In this document: positions 40,365 to 48,829 of the stretch, in pieces | Layout: each line of letters opens with the position of its first letter | Position numbering within the stretch: position 1 is the first letter of the stretch | NCBI GenBank assembly: GCA_963817335.1 | Contig: CAWFNX010000005.1 | Location: forward strand, 1,488,001 to 1,552,000 | DNA from: AV40 sp963817335 | GTDB lineage: Bacteria > Verrucomicrobiota > Verrucomicrobiia > Chthoniobacterales > UBA10450 | Length of the DNA: 64,000 nt | Reading direction: 5' to 3' | Position numbers and translations under genes: made by a program | Notes under the pieces: generated by a model | What the model was told of the DNA's origin: nothing | The model's input: the letters and a program-made list of their open reading frames with translations, nothing else | The model's database searches: none

Positions 40365-40488
40365 ACATTTCGTGTTTAATTTGAAGTGGTTGTGGAGTCT
40401 CTCGCTCATTTTTACCTAGCAGCAAAAGCGATGTCAACCCTTCGCAATTTGTCGCATAAGGTCTCGGGTGCCCAAAACGCACCCATTG

Positions 40489-41478
40489 CTAGCCCCAGAG
40501 TTCTCGCGGCGGCAAGCCGAGCCTGCCCTTGCTGTAACCAAGCCCGTGATCGCGATCGCGCGCGAGCAATAGCGCGCCGTCGAGGTCGACATAGTCGGCG
40601 CTGCTCGCGAGCAGTCGAGCTGGGGCTATCGACAGGGAAGTGCAAACCATGCACCCGATGAGTAATTTAAATCCACTTTCACGCGCGCGTTCGCACAAAA
40701 TCAGCGCTTCGGTAAACCCGCCCGTCTTATCGAGTTTCACGTTGATCATCTCGTAGCGATTTTTTAACCCCGGAAGGTCCGTTGTCGTGTGGCAACTTTC
40801 GTCCGCGCAGACGGGTACCGGATGGTCGAGTTGTTCTAAAACTTCATCGGCATTGGCTGGAAAAGGTTGTTCGATCAGTTCGACGCCAAGCTCTTTCAAC
40901 TTTGGCGCGACGCTTCGATAATGTTCCGAGGACCACGATTCGTTGGCATCGATCAAAAGGCGCGTGTTCGATGCTGCTTGCCGAACCGCGTTGACGCGCG
41001 CGAGATCGAACTCGTCTCCACCAAGTTTGAGTTTGAGAATTGGTGCCGTGGAATGGGATTTTGCCGCGAGACCCATCTTTTCCGGCGTATTGAGACTGAT
41101 CGTGAAAGACGTCTCAACTTCGGAAGTGACGGTAATGTTCTCCAGGTCCCAGACCCGTTTGCCGGAACGTTTTGCCTCCAAATCCCATAACGCGCAATCG
41201 ACCGCATTTCGGGCCGCACCGGAAGGTAAAAGACTTTGCAGCGTCTCTCGATTCAGGTTGTTATCCCGTTTGATCGATTCGATTTGGGCCAGCACAGAAT
41301 CGGACGTCTGATTGTAACGACGCACTGGCACTCCTTCACCGTGCCCGATGTGTTGGCCGTCGCTGATCGTCGCAACGATCACACGTGCTTCAGTCCGGCT
41401 ACCGCGTGAAATCCGAAACGTTTCCTTGAGCGGCCAGATTTCCTCGCAGGCTTCAATGTAAAGAGTGGCGAGTGACAT
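40489..41478 (-). CDS. Dipeptide epimerase (L-Ala-D/L-Glu epimerase type)
   Basis: A 329-residue enolase-superfamily enzyme that epimerises peptidoglycan-derived dipeptides in the cytoplasm. Catalytic K-x-K is in APILKLKLGGDEFD, metal ligands are in LLIDANESW, ELIEQPFP and VCADESC, and the second base in INVKLDKTGG. The capping domain opens EEIWPLKETFRISRGSRTEA. Specificity (Ala-Glu versus other dipeptides) cannot be read with certainty. The frame is open to 41538; the ATG at 41478 starts directly before the domain. It is divergent from the phosphatase gene. Confidence 0.87.
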   Translation of the reverse strand: MSLATLYIEACEEIWPLKETFRISRGSRTEARVIVATISDGQHIGHGEGVPVRRYNQTSDSVLAQIESIKRDNNLNRETLQSLLPSGAARNAVDCALWDLEAKRSGKRVWDLENITVTSEVETSFTISLNTPEKMGLAAKSHSTAPILKLKLGGDEFDLARVNAVRQAASNTRLLIDANESWSSEHYRSVAPKLKELGVELIEQPFPANADEVLEQLDHPVPVCADESCHTTTDLPGLKNRYEMINVKLDKTGGFTEALILCERARESGFKLLIGCMVCTSLSIAPARLLASSADYVDLDGALLLARDRDHGLGYSKGRLGLPPRELWG

Positions 41479-41595
41479 ATGACCCGCCACGGCGGGCAGG
41501 CTAAGTGACGAGACACGGAAACTTTCAACTTTCAACATGCGATCTCCAGGAGAACTCGAGATTTTGGCCGGCCGAGTTTCAGGCTAACGTAGCTC

Positions 41596-42069
41596 ATGAA
41601 ATCGTTCGTTTTGCTGCTGCTAACAATCATTGCCGTCTCGATCGCATCCGCGGAGCCCATCGTCGTTATCGTGCGTCACGCAGAAAAGGCAGCCAACGAT
41701 CCGAAGGATCCGGATTTGTCTCCTGACGGACAAAAGAGGGCCGAGGCACTTGTGCGAATATTGAAGGATGCGCACATTACTGCAATTTTCACTACGGAGT
41801 TCAAACGGACGCAGGAAACGGCCGCGCCGTTATCGAAATCAACCGGCGTTGTTCCCTCCATTGTGTCTGCGAAGGATTATCCGACTTTGATTTCGAAGCT
41901 GCGTCAGGTAGAGGGAGCCGCGCTGGTGGTCGGACATGGAGACACAATTCCGGAGATCATCAAGGCGCTCGGCGTCGACACGCCGCTCCAAATTCCGGAC
42001 GACGATTATACCAATTTGTTGGTCGTCACCCTACAGGCAAAGCCACAACTGTTGCGATTGCATTATTAG
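41596..42069 (+). CDS. Exported histidine phosphatase family protein
   Basis: A 157-residue protein of the phosphoglycerate mutase-like branch. Signal peptide MKSFVLLLLTIIAVSIASAE, then the RHAEK motif (VVIVRHAEKAANDPKD, catalytic His about 28), TTEFKRTQETAAPLSK with the second Arg, and VVGHGDTIPEIIKAL with the second catalytic His. Short periplasmic members like this are common in Bacteroidota and Verrucomicrobiota; substrate unknown. The ATG at 41596 gives the signal peptide. Possibly co-transcribed with the 42137 gene (67 bases). Confidence 0.85.
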   Translation: MKSFVLLLLTIIAVSIASAEPIVVIVRHAEKAANDPKDPDLSPDGQKRAEALVRILKDAHITAIFTTEFKRTQETAAPLSKSTGVVPSIVSAKDYPTLISKLRQVEGAALVVGHGDTIPEIIKALGVDTPLQIPDDDYTNLLVVTLQAKPQLLRLHY

Positions 42070-42136
42070 TTGTGAGAAAAGGCACATTAGCTGCGGTTTA
42101 GGCTAGCGCAGAGGGCGCATTTTTCGGAAGATATCG

Positions 42137-43300
42137 ATGATGCTGACGAAGATAAGTCTATCGCACATTTTGATCGGTGTTGTGGCGATTGTCGCCGGCG
42201 TGACAATCGACCGCGCGCTCAATCACGGAGCGAATCTGTTACCGAGGGAGAGCTCCGACGTCTCCGAGTCCCGAGCGGTTACGCCGAAATCAGCGCCTCC
42301 TTCGGCCGAACCGGCAAAGATTGCACCGGAAAAGAAGCCGGAGGCGGGTAAAACGGCCGAGCGTGCGAAATCTTTGAACACGATTCTGGCAGAGCACGAT
42401 CCGCGTCAGAGGGCGAAAGATTTGCAGGCATTCGTTAACGGTTTAAACCGTTCCGACTTTGCTGATGTCTTGAAGCGGGTCCAGCGCATTCCAAGCAGCA
42501 ACGAACGCGAGCTCGCCTCGCGATTGTTGATTGCGCGATGGGTGCAGGACGATCCCGAAGCTGCGCTCAATTTCGCGAACTCGAACCACGGCTACGAATA
42601 CGTGGCGGACGATGTTTTTGAATCGCTCGCCAGTGTGGATTTACAATCCGCCCTCGATCGGGCCAAAGGGATCCCGGAACCGAACCTTCGCTACATGGCG
42701 TTGCGGGGAGTCCTCAGTTTCATGGCCGAGAACGACCCCGCCACCGCGCTGACGATTGCCCAGTCGTTAGGGGATTTTCCCGGAAATGAATCGCTAACCA
42801 GTGTGATTTACCGGCAATGGGCCTCGGTTGACCCGCAAGCCGCGGCATTGCAAGCCATGCAGAGCGGAATGGTCGGCAGCGGCTGGCAATCGCCGCTTGC
42901 TCAAGTCGCGCGAACCTGGGCGGCAGATGATCCGATGTCCGCCGCCAACTGGGCGCTTTCATTGACCGATCCTCAGGCCGAAGCTCGCACAATGTCGCAG
43001 GTGATGCGGGAGTGGGCCCGCGATGATCTCAATTCGGCGATCAATTGGGTAAATTCATTACCGCCGGGTAGTTCGTACGATGCCGCCGCCGCCGCGTTGG
43101 CTTTTTCCATGGCAGCCACCGATCCGCAGGATGCCATCTCCTGGGCGAACAACATTGCAGATTCCACGGCGCGCACGAACGCCCTTCAGCGGATCAGTCG
43201 CGAAGTCATGTGGCGCGATCCAACGAATGGTTTGGCAATGCTTCAAGCGGCCGGTGTTCCAGCAAACCTGATTCCGCCACCTGGCCGGCACGGCCACTAA
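42137..43300 (+). CDS. Membrane-anchored WA-DP helical-repeat protein
   Basis: A 387-residue protein with one N-terminal span (LIGVVAIVAGVTIDRAL, about 12-28), a Pro/Ala/Lys-rich linker (about 45-85) and tandem helical repeats of about 30 residues marked by W-x-x-D-P-x-A-A or W-A-x-D-D: ARWVQDDPEAALNFANSNHG, RQWASVDPQAAALQAMQSGM, RTWAADDPMSAANWALSLTD, REWARDDLNSAINWVNSLPP, FSMAATDPQDAISWANNIAD. These resemble the Sel1/HEAT-like repeats found in Planctomycetota-Verrucomicrobiota proteins of unknown role. It probably binds a protein partner in the periplasm. Confidence 0.78.
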   Translation: MMLTKISLSHILIGVVAIVAGVTIDRALNHGANLLPRESSDVSESRAVTPKSAPPSAEPAKIAPEKKPEAGKTAERAKSLNTILAEHDPRQRAKDLQAFVNGLNRSDFADVLKRVQRIPSSNERELASRLLIARWVQDDPEAALNFANSNHGYEYVADDVFESLASVDLQSALDRAKGIPEPNLRYMALRGVLSFMAENDPATALTIAQSLGDFPGNESLTSVIYRQWASVDPQAAALQAMQSGMVGSGWQSPLAQVARTWAADDPMSAANWALSLTDPQAEARTMSQVMREWARDDLNSAINWVNSLPPGSSYDAAAAALAFSMAATDPQDAISWANNIADSTARTNALQRISREVMWRDPTNGLAMLQAAGVPANLIPPPGRHGH

Positions 43301-43309
43301 TAAGTAAAT

Positions 43310-43620
43310 CTCGATTGGATCAACAGATGCCGAGGAGGTTCTTGGCTTTTTCTACACTGCTCGCGTCGCCGAAGAATTCAAAGGCAACCCGGCCGTTACG
43401 CTTCTTCAGGACGATTCGAAGAAACCCGAGGTGGTGACCTTTCAATCGCCGGAGAACGTCGTCTTTTGTTTGTCGAATCAAATTTCGTTCAAACCAGCGT
43501 GGCTTGAAACCTGTCTCCAATCGAACCATACCGAACGCGGCGAAGAAACAGCACGAAACAAGCCAGCCGGGTGTTCTTCGAGGGCAAATCTTCTTTCGAT
43601 TGTGCGAATGTTTATCGCAT
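43310..43620 (+). pseudogene. Decayed gene without start codon
   Basis: The plus strand reads DAEEVLGFFYTARVAEEFKG, NPAVTLLQDDSKKPEVVTFQ, SPENVVFCLSNQISFKPAWL with codon use like neighbouring genes but no ATG/GTG/TTG start before it. After a frame change a further coding-like piece follows (ASRVFFEGKSSFDCANVYRI). I recognise no family. A minus-strand frame also exists (43320-43529) but looks less gene-like. Confidence 0.35.
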
Positions 43621-44355
43621 TAGCAATGCAACCAACTCTCGGAGTTCCGTTTGGTTGAGATCGGAGACCGCCCAATACTTCATCTCACGATGGGTCCAGG
43701 TTAGAACATTGTAGCCTCGGCGGGTGGAGAGAAGGGGAGAGGTGTCGTTTCCGGCTGATCCGGGAACAATGAATACATTTATCGGGTGCTTGTTCCGTTG
43801 ATAAACCAACGCGACCACTGTCTTGCCCTCGAGATAATCCAGCCGGCCACCGACCAGTGGAAAACCGCTCATGGAGAAGTCGTGGACGTCCGGAGCAAAA
43901 TCTACTTTCCCATCGAACCATGGTTTAACGGTGTGTTGATCGGAAGAGGCGACGTCGACCAAATGCGTCGCGAGCAATGAGCGTACATGATTTGCCACAA
44001 CTTCATCGGCAATCGCGTTGCCGCGCGAGGTGCGTGTAAATTGAAAGAATAAGAACGCCAATAAAAGCGCTGCGCAAACGGCGCCAGTCGCGAAGGTCAG
44101 CCAGGGCGGGAAAACGCTTTCGGCAGTGTTTGCCTCCTGCGGTAATGCCGCTCGAATACTTCTGCGCAAATGGGCGGGGGCATGATAGGCGGGAGCGGCG
44201 GTGGCGAGCGCTTCGCGAAGGCCGCGGACTTGTTGCTGCATGCTTCGACAACCGTCACAGTCGCGCAAATGTTGTTCGATCTCGCGCGCGCTGATCAGAT
44301 CGAGCTCGTCATCAACGTAGGCATCCAAAAGTTCTCGAATTTCGTCGTGGCTCAT
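43612..44355 (-). CDS. Anti-sigma factor with zinc-binding domain
   Basis: A 247-residue membrane anti-sigma factor. The N-terminal ZAS/zf-HC2 motif is HLRDCDGC (His29, Cys33, Cys36) in EIEQHLRDCDGCRSMQQQVR; one span lies at about residues 85-106 (FATGAVCAALLLAFLFFQF), and a periplasmic domain (110-247) ends in YNVLTWTHREMKYWAVSDLN, a pattern seen in many such proteins. It binds the sigma factor encoded just upstream, whose stop overlaps its ATG by four bases. The His-x3-Cys-x2-Cys motif may sense redox or metal stress. Confidence 0.88.
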   Translation of the reverse strand: MSHDEIRELLDAYVDDELDLISAREIEQHLRDCDGCRSMQQQVRGLREALATAAPAYHAPAHLRRSIRAALPQEANTAESVFPPWLTFATGAVCAALLLAFLFFQFTRTSRGNAIADEVVANHVRSLLATHLVDVASSDQHTVKPWFDGKVDFAPDVHDFSMSGFPLVGGRLDYLEGKTVVALVYQRNKHPINVFIVPGSAGNDTSPLLSTRRGYNVLTWTHREMKYWAVSDLNQTELRELVALLMR

Positions 44356-44876
44356 TTTGATTTGGAAAGGATCAGTTGCAGTTGGTGTCGGCCGCGAGCG
44401 AGACGCGACATGATGGTACCGATTGGAGCGCCGGCGACGTCGGCAATTTCCTTGTAGGAAAGACCTTCCAACTCCCGCAACACAATCGTCTCGCGAAATT
44501 CCGGCGGCAATTGTTCGATCGCTCCTCGGACCGTTTGTTGATCTTTTGCCAGATCAAGCGCCGCGCCGGGTTCGGCGGCCGGAGCGACCGGGCCATGGAG
44601 CTCTTCATCAAAAGTAATGCTCATTTCCTCAGGTCGACGTTTCTTCAAGGCGGTGAATGACGTGTTGCGGACAATTTGCAGAAACCAGGCGCGACTGTTC
44701 TCGCCACGAAGATTTTCGAAAAACCGAAACGCCCGGAGCGACGCTTCCTGGACAACGTCTTCCGCGTCCTGATCGTTGCGCATTAGAAATCGGGCAAGGT
44801 TGTAAGCCGCGTCGAGGTGGAGAAGCACTTTCCTCTCGAAATCGCTCAGGCGCGGAGATGCGGTCAGTCGGAACAC
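44352..44876 (-). CDS. ECF RNA polymerase sigma factor
   Basis: A 174-residue extracytoplasmic-function sigma factor. Region 2 is AAYNLARFLMRNDQDAEDVV, QEASLRAFRFFENLRGENSR, AWFLQIVRNTSF; region 4 is IEQLPPEFRETIVLRELEGL, SYKEIADVAGAPIGTIMSRL, ARGRHQLQ. It is co-transcribed with its anti-sigma factor (ATGA overlap). The divergent spacer has matching GGGAATAA-N16-GTC elements towards both sides, suggesting it drives itself and the metallophosphoesterase-cupredoxin operon. Confidence 0.93.
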   Translation of the reverse strand: MFRLTASPRLSDFERKVLLHLDAAYNLARFLMRNDQDAEDVVQEASLRAFRFFENLRGENSRAWFLQIVRNTSFTALKKRRPEEMSITFDEELHGPVAPAAEPGAALDLAKDQQTVRGAIEQLPPEFRETIVLRELEGLSYKEIADVAGAPIGTIMSRLARGRHQLQLILSKSK

Positions 44877-44905
44877 GTGTTGTTGCCTTCAATCATAAGA
44901 ACAAA

Positions 44906-44982
44906 GACTGCGCGAGCCTGAATTTTATTCCCGAAATCCGAATTTCTTCGAAATCGGGAATAACGCCCCGGGCCGGGTAGTC
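44906..44982. promoter_or_regulatory. Divergent ECF-type promoters built on an inverted repeat
   Basis: TTATTCCCGA (44925-44934) and TCGGGAATAA (44954-44963) are perfect inverted arms 19 bases apart. Reading outward, each gives GGGAATAA, exactly 16 bases, then GTC: plus strand 44956-44963 and 44980-44982; minus strand 44932-44925 and 44908-44906. The GGGAATAA/GTC pair has the form of ECF -35 and -10 elements. Confidence 0.7.
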
Positions 44983-45008
44983 ATCGCGGTCAGAACAGAA
45001 AGGCAATT

Positions 45009-45977
45009 ATGAACGATCACAATCACATTCTTCACAACGTGGAAGCCGACGGCATCGACCGCCGCGGGTTCTTGAAATGCATGGCCTGGGCCGGAACGGG
45101 GGTACTTTGGACCGTTAGCGGCGGCGTCCTCATATCCAAAACATTGGCGCAAATTGCGAAGTCCGGCTCGCTTCCCGCAGCCACGGATCTGAGTTTTCTC
45201 CAGATCAGTGACAGTCACATCGGCTTCAGCAAGGATGCGAACAAAGATGTTACCGAGACGTTTAAGATCGCGCTCGATCGGATCAATGCGATGCCGACGC
45301 CGCCATCTTTCTTGATTCATACCGGCGACATTACGCAATTATCCAAGCCGGATGAGTTCGACACGTTTGACGAGCTCCTCAAGAACTGCCGGACCCGCGA
45401 TGTTTTCTATGTCCCCGGCGAGCACGATGTCTTGAACGACGGTGGAAAGTTGTATCGGGAGCGTTACTTGAAGAAAGTCGACGCAAAAGGTGCGGGCTGG
45501 TACAGCTTCGACAAGAACGGCGTTCATTTTATCGGATTGGTGAACGTTCTCAATCTTCAGGCGGGCGGCCTTGGGCAGCTCGGTGACGAACAACTGGAAT
45601 GGCTTGAGGGCGATCTGAAAGGACGCGCAACCGACGCCCCGATTGTCGTGTTCGCCCACATTCCGCTTTGGACGGTTTATCCGGAATGGGGCTGGGGGAC
45701 GAGTGACAGCGAACGCGCGCTTGGATATCTCAAGCGTTTTGGCTCGGTAACAGTGTTAAACGGCCACATCCATCAGGTGCTTCAGAAGGTCGAAGGCAAC
45801 GTGACGTTTCACACGGCGATGTCGACGGCCTTCCCTCAGCCGGCCCCTGGAGCTGCGGCCTCGCCTGGCCCAATGAAAGTGCCGGCGGAAAAGCTGCGCA
45901 GCATGCTCGGCCTAACGAGTGTGCAATACAAACAAGGCAACACCGCGCTCGCGGTTGTCGACTCAACTCTCGGTTAA
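45009..45977 (+). CDS. Tat-exported metallophosphoesterase
   Basis: A 322-residue calcineurin-like phosphoesterase. The N terminus has a twin-arginine signal (DRRGFLKCMAWAGTGVLWTV, residues 17-36) so the folded enzyme is exported. Metal ligands: Asp68 and His70 (ISDSHIGF), Asp107 (HTGDIT), GEHD (His139-Asp140; usually GNHD), FAHIP and GHIHQ. It likely hydrolyses a phosphomono- or diester in the periplasm; the loading of metal before Tat export fits. First gene of an operon with a cupredoxin and DUF2231 protein under the ECF-type promoter. Confidence 0.88.
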   Translation: MNDHNHILHNVEADGIDRRGFLKCMAWAGTGVLWTVSGGVLISKTLAQIAKSGSLPAATDLSFLQISDSHIGFSKDANKDVTETFKIALDRINAMPTPPSFLIHTGDITQLSKPDEFDTFDELLKNCRTRDVFYVPGEHDVLNDGGKLYRERYLKKVDAKGAGWYSFDKNGVHFIGLVNVLNLQAGGLGQLGDEQLEWLEGDLKGRATDAPIVVFAHIPLWTVYPEWGWGTSDSERALGYLKRFGSVTVLNGHIHQVLQKVEGNVTFHTAMSTAFPQPAPGAAASPGPMKVPAEKLRSMLGLTSVQYKQGNTALAVVDSTLG

Positions 45978-45990
45978 GGAGACCCAAGTT

Positions 45991-46350
45991 ATGATTACGT
46001 TTGTTCGGAAAAATAAAAAGACGGTCCTGTTAATCGTTCTAATTGTTCTCAATCTCTGTCTCGCCGCCTGGGGAGATAATGCGGCGAGCGGTTCGAGCAA
46101 GAATACGATCGAGATCAAAGACTTCGCGTTTAACCCTTCGGTTCTGACGGTAAAGCCCGGAGAGCCGATCACCTGGATCAATCGTGACGAGGAGCCGCAC
46201 ACTGTGGTCAGCGTCGGAAAGCAGTTTCAGAAGTCCTCTGCTTTGGATACCGGCGACAAATTTACGATCACCGCCGGTACCCCGGGGACCTACACCTATT
46301 TCTGCTCCGTCCATCCAAAGATGACTGGAACCATCCTGGTGGAAAAATGA
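45991..46350 (+). CDS. Cupredoxin (plastocyanin/amicyanin-like)
   Basis: A 119-residue blue copper protein from the ATG at 45991, with AAGGAG eight bases upstream. An N-terminal signal or anchor helix (TVLLIVLIVLNLCLAAWGDN) precedes the domain IEIKDFAFNPSVLTVKPGEP. Copper ligands are complete: His70 (EEPHTVV), Cys105, His108 and Met111 (YFCSVHPKMTG). It carries single electrons in the periplasm. Between the phosphoesterase and DUF2231 genes; its stop overlaps the next ATG (ATGA). Confidence 0.9.
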   Translation: MITFVRKNKKTVLLIVLIVLNLCLAAWGDNAASGSSKNTIEIKDFAFNPSVLTVKPGEPITWINRDEEPHTVVSVGKQFQKSSALDTGDKFTITAGTPGTYTYFCSVHPKMTGTILVEK

Positions 46351-46826
46351 GGACAATCGCCGATCAGTTTCTGGCAGCGGCCTTGAATCCATTCGATCTT
46401 AAGGCCGCGCTTCTCGCGCGACACGCGCAGCATCCGGTCATTGTCCATTTCCCCATTGCGCTGTTTATCATGAGCGCAATCTTCGAGATGCTCGCAGTCT
46501 GGCGAAAGCAGCCACTCTTTGCGACGGTGGCCTACTACAATCTTCTTTGTGCTGCAATAAGTATCCCATTCACGATCGCTACCGGACTGGCGGCGTGGCA
46601 ATGGCAACTCGAAGGAGCGACGATCAAGGGCAATCTTCGTCTGCATCTCATTGGCGCGCTCATTACTGGGACGATCATTCTCGTTCTTTACTGGAGACGG
46701 TTTCGTCTCCGATCGAACGGCGGGCAACCCGGCGCGGTTTACTTCGCCCTGATGGGGCTCGGTCTTTTAATGATCACGGCCACCGGTCATCTGGGCGGAG
46801 TTCTCAGCGGCGTGGAATCGCCCTGA
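46347..46826 (+). CDS. DUF2231 membrane protein
   Basis: A 159-residue inner-membrane protein with four spans. The family motif HPVIVHFPIALFIMSAIFEM (about residues 29-48) is intact, followed by LRLHLIGALITGTIILVLYW and a Gly-rich last span ending GHLGGVLSG. The conserved His residues suggest haem or metal binding in a redox context; this is inference. Coupled to the cupredoxin gene by an ATGA overlap. Convergent with the S9 peptidase gene six bases later. Confidence 0.85.
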   Translation: MRTIADQFLAAALNPFDLKAALLARHAQHPVIVHFPIALFIMSAIFEMLAVWRKQPLFATVAYYNLLCAAISIPFTIATGLAAWQWQLEGATIKGNLRLHLIGALITGTIILVLYWRRFRLRSNGGQPGAVYFALMGLGLLMITATGHLGGVLSGVESP

Positions 46827-46832
46827 ACCTGG

Positions 46833-48782
46833 CTACTTCAGATACTTGTCGAACCAGGCAATCGTCTGATTCAGTCGGTCTGCCTGATTTTCCGGTTTCA
46901 GAAAAAGATGGCCTTCACCGGGATAAATAATGAGCTGGGTGGGGATTCCTAGCGTTCGAAGTGCGTGCCAGAATTCGTAAGACTGCGCTGAGGGACATTC
47001 CGCGTCGCGTTCGCCGACGATAATGAGGGTCGGCGTTTTCACATTCTTGATGAACTTGATCGGCGAACTCTTTTCGTAAACGGCAGGATCGTCGTAGACC
47101 GATGCGCCGAAAAACGGAATCATCCACTGGTCGATCAAGTTCTGGCCGTAATAACTCTGCCAGTTGGCAATACCTGCGCCCGGGACAGCGGCCTTGAAGC
47201 GGTCGGTTTGGGTTACGGTCCACATCGTCATGAATCCGCCGTAACTCCAACCAGTTACACCGAGTCGTTGCGGATCGATTGGATATTTTTTGATCGCGGC
47301 ATCGATGCCGGCTAGATCATCTCGGAGATCGCCGTGACCGAAATCCTTCACATTTGCGCGAGTGAAATCTTCGCCCTGACCGTAACTCCCTCGCGGATTT
47401 GGCAAGAGCACGTAGTAACCGCGCGAGGAAAGCGCGGCTATGATCGCGCGCGCCATTCCTGCGCCAGCCGGCCACTCCGATGTCGTGACGCTCGAAGGAC
47501 CGCCGTGAACCAGGACAACCATCGGATATTTTTTACCGGATTCGATTTTCACCGGCGGAACCAGCCAGCCTTGAATGTGAAATCCGTCGTTCGTCCACTC
47601 GATGCTTTCGGCTTTGCCCCAAGTCATCGGTAATGCCGCGTTGTTATTTGTAATCTGTCGCCATTCGCCGAGTGGCCCCGCCCAGACTTCAGGCGGGGTG
47701 TTGTAACCGGCCAGAACAGCCGCCGCGAACTTGCCGTCCGGCGAAAGCGCGAAGTTCGGAAAATTTCCAAACGCGTGAATGCCTTCCGTGCCTTTCCAAG
47801 CGGTCCGCACCGAATTGCCGGATAATGACAATTCGGAGATAGCGCTCCCGCCGCCGGCATACTCGGTCAAGAGAATTCGATCTGGCGCGAGCCAGAACAG
47901 CGAGCTGGCGGACGCTTTCCGTCCCGGCGTGCGATTCGTTGGCGCGCCGCCGTTTGCCGAAATCGTGAATAAATCGCCGCCGTGAAATCCTTCGTCGCTC
48001 ATCAGGCCCTCGATAAAGGCGACTTGCCTTCCGTCGGGCGACCAGCGCGGCACTGCAAGTTGAAACGACGGTTTATAAATCGATGTCGCTTTCCCGCCTG
48101 CAATATCGATTTTGTAGATCTGGGCGATCCACCAATTGTTGTCGCCGGGACCTGGAGCCGCCGTGGCCACGAATGTTTTATCGTCCGGCGACCAATCGAA
48201 GTCATAAATGTGCAGGTCCGCGGGCGAAGTCTGTTTGACTTGGCCGGTGGCAACGTTGGCAATGGCGATGCGCTGGTTATGAATTGCCTTGTCGATGACG
48301 CCGGTGGGGGTTGGTGCTGCCATCAACGGTCCGCCTCCGCCAGCCCCCTCTATATATAAGAAGGCAATTTGCTTCCCGTCATGGGACCAGCGCGGTCGGG
48401 CGGCGTACCCGCTGAGTTTGGTTAGGTTTCTGGCCGCCGAACCATCCGCATTAACCGTCCAAAGCTGCTTTTGATCGCCTTCGCCGGCGTTGGAGAAAAA
48501 CGCTAGCATTTTCGAGTCGGGCGACCACGCCGGTTCGGCATCAACCCGGTTGTCGCCGTTCCCAATCTCGATGTTCGTAGCCGAAGATCCGGGTGCGGTT
48601 TTGGAAACGCAGGTTTGTTTCGAAGTGGTGGCGGCGGTCGATTGCACCCACGCGACGCGACTTCCATCAGGTGAGAGGGCGACGTCGCCGTAGAGAACGG
48701 TTTTACCAAGCTGTTCGGTTAGATCCATGTTCTGAGCTGTTAATAATGCCGGAAACGCGCAGGCCAGCAAAAAGTGTTTCAT
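46833..48782 (-). CDS. S9 family prolyl oligopeptidase-like peptidase
   Basis: A 649-residue serine peptidase from the ATG at 48782 (MKHFLLACAFPALLTAQN, signal peptide); an upstream ATG at 48833 overlaps the preceding gene and lacks a signal. The N-terminal beta-propeller has TolB-like blades (ALSPDGSRVAWVQS, PAWSPDSKMLAFFSNAGEGD, PRWSHDGKQIAFLY). The C-terminal alpha/beta hydrolase domain has GWSYGGFMTMW with the nucleophilic Ser, VGERDAECP with Asp and PGEGHLF with His. It probably cleaves dipeptides or oligopeptides in the periplasm. Last gene of the long minus-strand run. Confidence 0.9.
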   Translation of the reverse strand: MKHFLLACAFPALLTAQNMDLTEQLGKTVLYGDVALSPDGSRVAWVQSTAATTSKQTCVSKTAPGSSATNIEIGNGDNRVDAEPAWSPDSKMLAFFSNAGEGDQKQLWTVNADGSAARNLTKLSGYAARPRWSHDGKQIAFLYIEGAGGGGPLMAAPTPTGVIDKAIHNQRIAIANVATGQVKQTSPADLHIYDFDWSPDDKTFVATAAPGPGDNNWWIAQIYKIDIAGGKATSIYKPSFQLAVPRWSPDGRQVAFIEGLMSDEGFHGGDLFTISANGGAPTNRTPGRKASASSLFWLAPDRILLTEYAGGGSAISELSLSGNSVRTAWKGTEGIHAFGNFPNFALSPDGKFAAAVLAGYNTPPEVWAGPLGEWRQITNNNAALPMTWGKAESIEWTNDGFHIQGWLVPPVKIESGKKYPMVVLVHGGPSSVTTSEWPAGAGMARAIIAALSSRGYYVLLPNPRGSYGQGEDFTRANVKDFGHGDLRDDLAGIDAAIKKYPIDPQRLGVTGWSYGGFMTMWTVTQTDRFKAAVPGAGIANWQSYYGQNLIDQWMIPFFGASVYDDPAVYEKSSPIKFIKNVKTPTLIIVGERDAECPSAQSYEFWHALRTLGIPTQLIIYPGEGHLFLKPENQADRLNQTIAWFDKYLK

Positions 48783-48829
48783 GTTCGCCCAAATTCCGGC
48801 GATAAAACGCTGGCACGTCCAGAATAATT

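Noticed and set aside
25527..48366. Shared 16-mer CCCTCTATATATAAGA near 25527 and 48349
   Set aside because: One copy lies inside the S9 peptidase coding region; a single 16-base match in 64 kb is compatible with chance, and the flanks differ.
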